Positions 63,896 through 64,000 of a DNA stretch of 64,000 nucleotides are shown here, in pieces. This DNA comes from Cladosporium sp. IMV 00045 (lineage: Eukaryota; Ascomycota; Dothideomycetes; Cladosporiales; Cladosporiaceae): positions 29,367 through 93,366 of the forward strand of contig MSJI02000232.1 of assembly GCA_001931905.2 (NCBI GenBank), given 5' to 3'. Numbering within the stretch: the stretch's first letter is position 1; each line of letters begins with the position of its first letter. Made by a program: the position numbers and the translations under genes. Under the pieces are notes generated by a model. That model did not search any database and was not told where the DNA came from. It worked only from the letters and a program-made list of their open reading frames with translations.

Positions 63896-64000
63896 AACAG
63901 CGGTAGGCGGCGCGTATAAGGGCTCGGGCAGTGATGTGGAGTGTTGATATCAAGGAGGGTAGCACGTCCCAGGCCCCGCCTACTCCGGACAATACTCGTG
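63896..64000. promoter_or_regulatory. 5' flank of the DAL81-like gene
   Basis: Only 105 bases upstream of the start are in the window. They hold the leader or proximal promoter. Nothing further can be supported. Confidence 0.4.

Overview
This window is nuclear DNA of a filamentous or yeast-like ascomycete. The genes are eukaryotic, with short introns (49-62 bases in most cases, with GT..AG ends and CTAAC/CTAAT-like branch sites), dense spacing and a fungal gene set (KEX2, SEC20, PTC7, MPH1, SIN3, FCY1, HEM12, MSH1, OPA3, a polo kinase and a DAL81-like Zn2Cys6 regulator). The style of the proteins suggests Dothideomycetes, possibly Mycosphaerellales/Capnodiales. That placement is an inference from general resemblance, not from a search.

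Layout. 1-3422: the 5' part of a kexin gene on the minus strand, running off the left edge, and the start of a PhoD-like phosphatase gene. 3423-38298: two head-to-tail copies of one ~17.4 kb segment, joined by a 20-base run of N (20946-20965). Each copy holds PhoD-like (+), SEC20 (-), PTC7 (-), a giant GH16/cysteine-rich-repeat secreted protein (+) and MPH1 (-). The left copy has full PhoD-like and a truncated MPH1. The right copy has truncated PhoD-like and full MPH1. Both truncations lie exactly at the N gap. 38299-64000: single-copy sequence with the rest of MPH1, a GFA-fold protein, an expansin, SIN3, FCY1, HEM12, MSH1, an unassigned membrane or mitochondrial protein, OPA3, a polo kinase and a DAL81-like regulator.

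Main interpretation. The two 17.4 kb copies differ by about 3.6% in two coding stretches that I compared by eye, and almost every difference is synonymous. This is equally true inside the truncated MPH1 fragment. A real tandem duplication should have left that promoterless fragment to decay. The pattern fits two overlapping haplotype or homeolog contigs placed end to end by a scaffolder, in a heterozygous diploid or hybrid genome, better than it fits a genomic tandem repeat. Either way the region holds two diverged versions of five genes.

The most unusual gene product is the ~2,300-residue secreted protein at 11988-19018 and 29429-36357. It has an N-terminal GH16 beta-glucanase domain with the complete catalytic motif restored by splicing, eight cysteine-rich PAN/apple-like modules on Ser/Thr-rich linkers, three GTGP tetrapeptide arrays whose copy number differs between the two versions, and three tandem ~49-residue repeats. 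The other genes are conserved housekeeping functions (secretory processing, Golgi-ER retrograde transport, mitochondrial phosphatase, DNA repair, chromatin repression, pyrimidine salvage, haem synthesis, mitochondrial DNA repair, mitosis, nitrogen-source regulation) with no evident pathway cluster. No rRNA, tRNA, transposon or CRISPR array was recognised.
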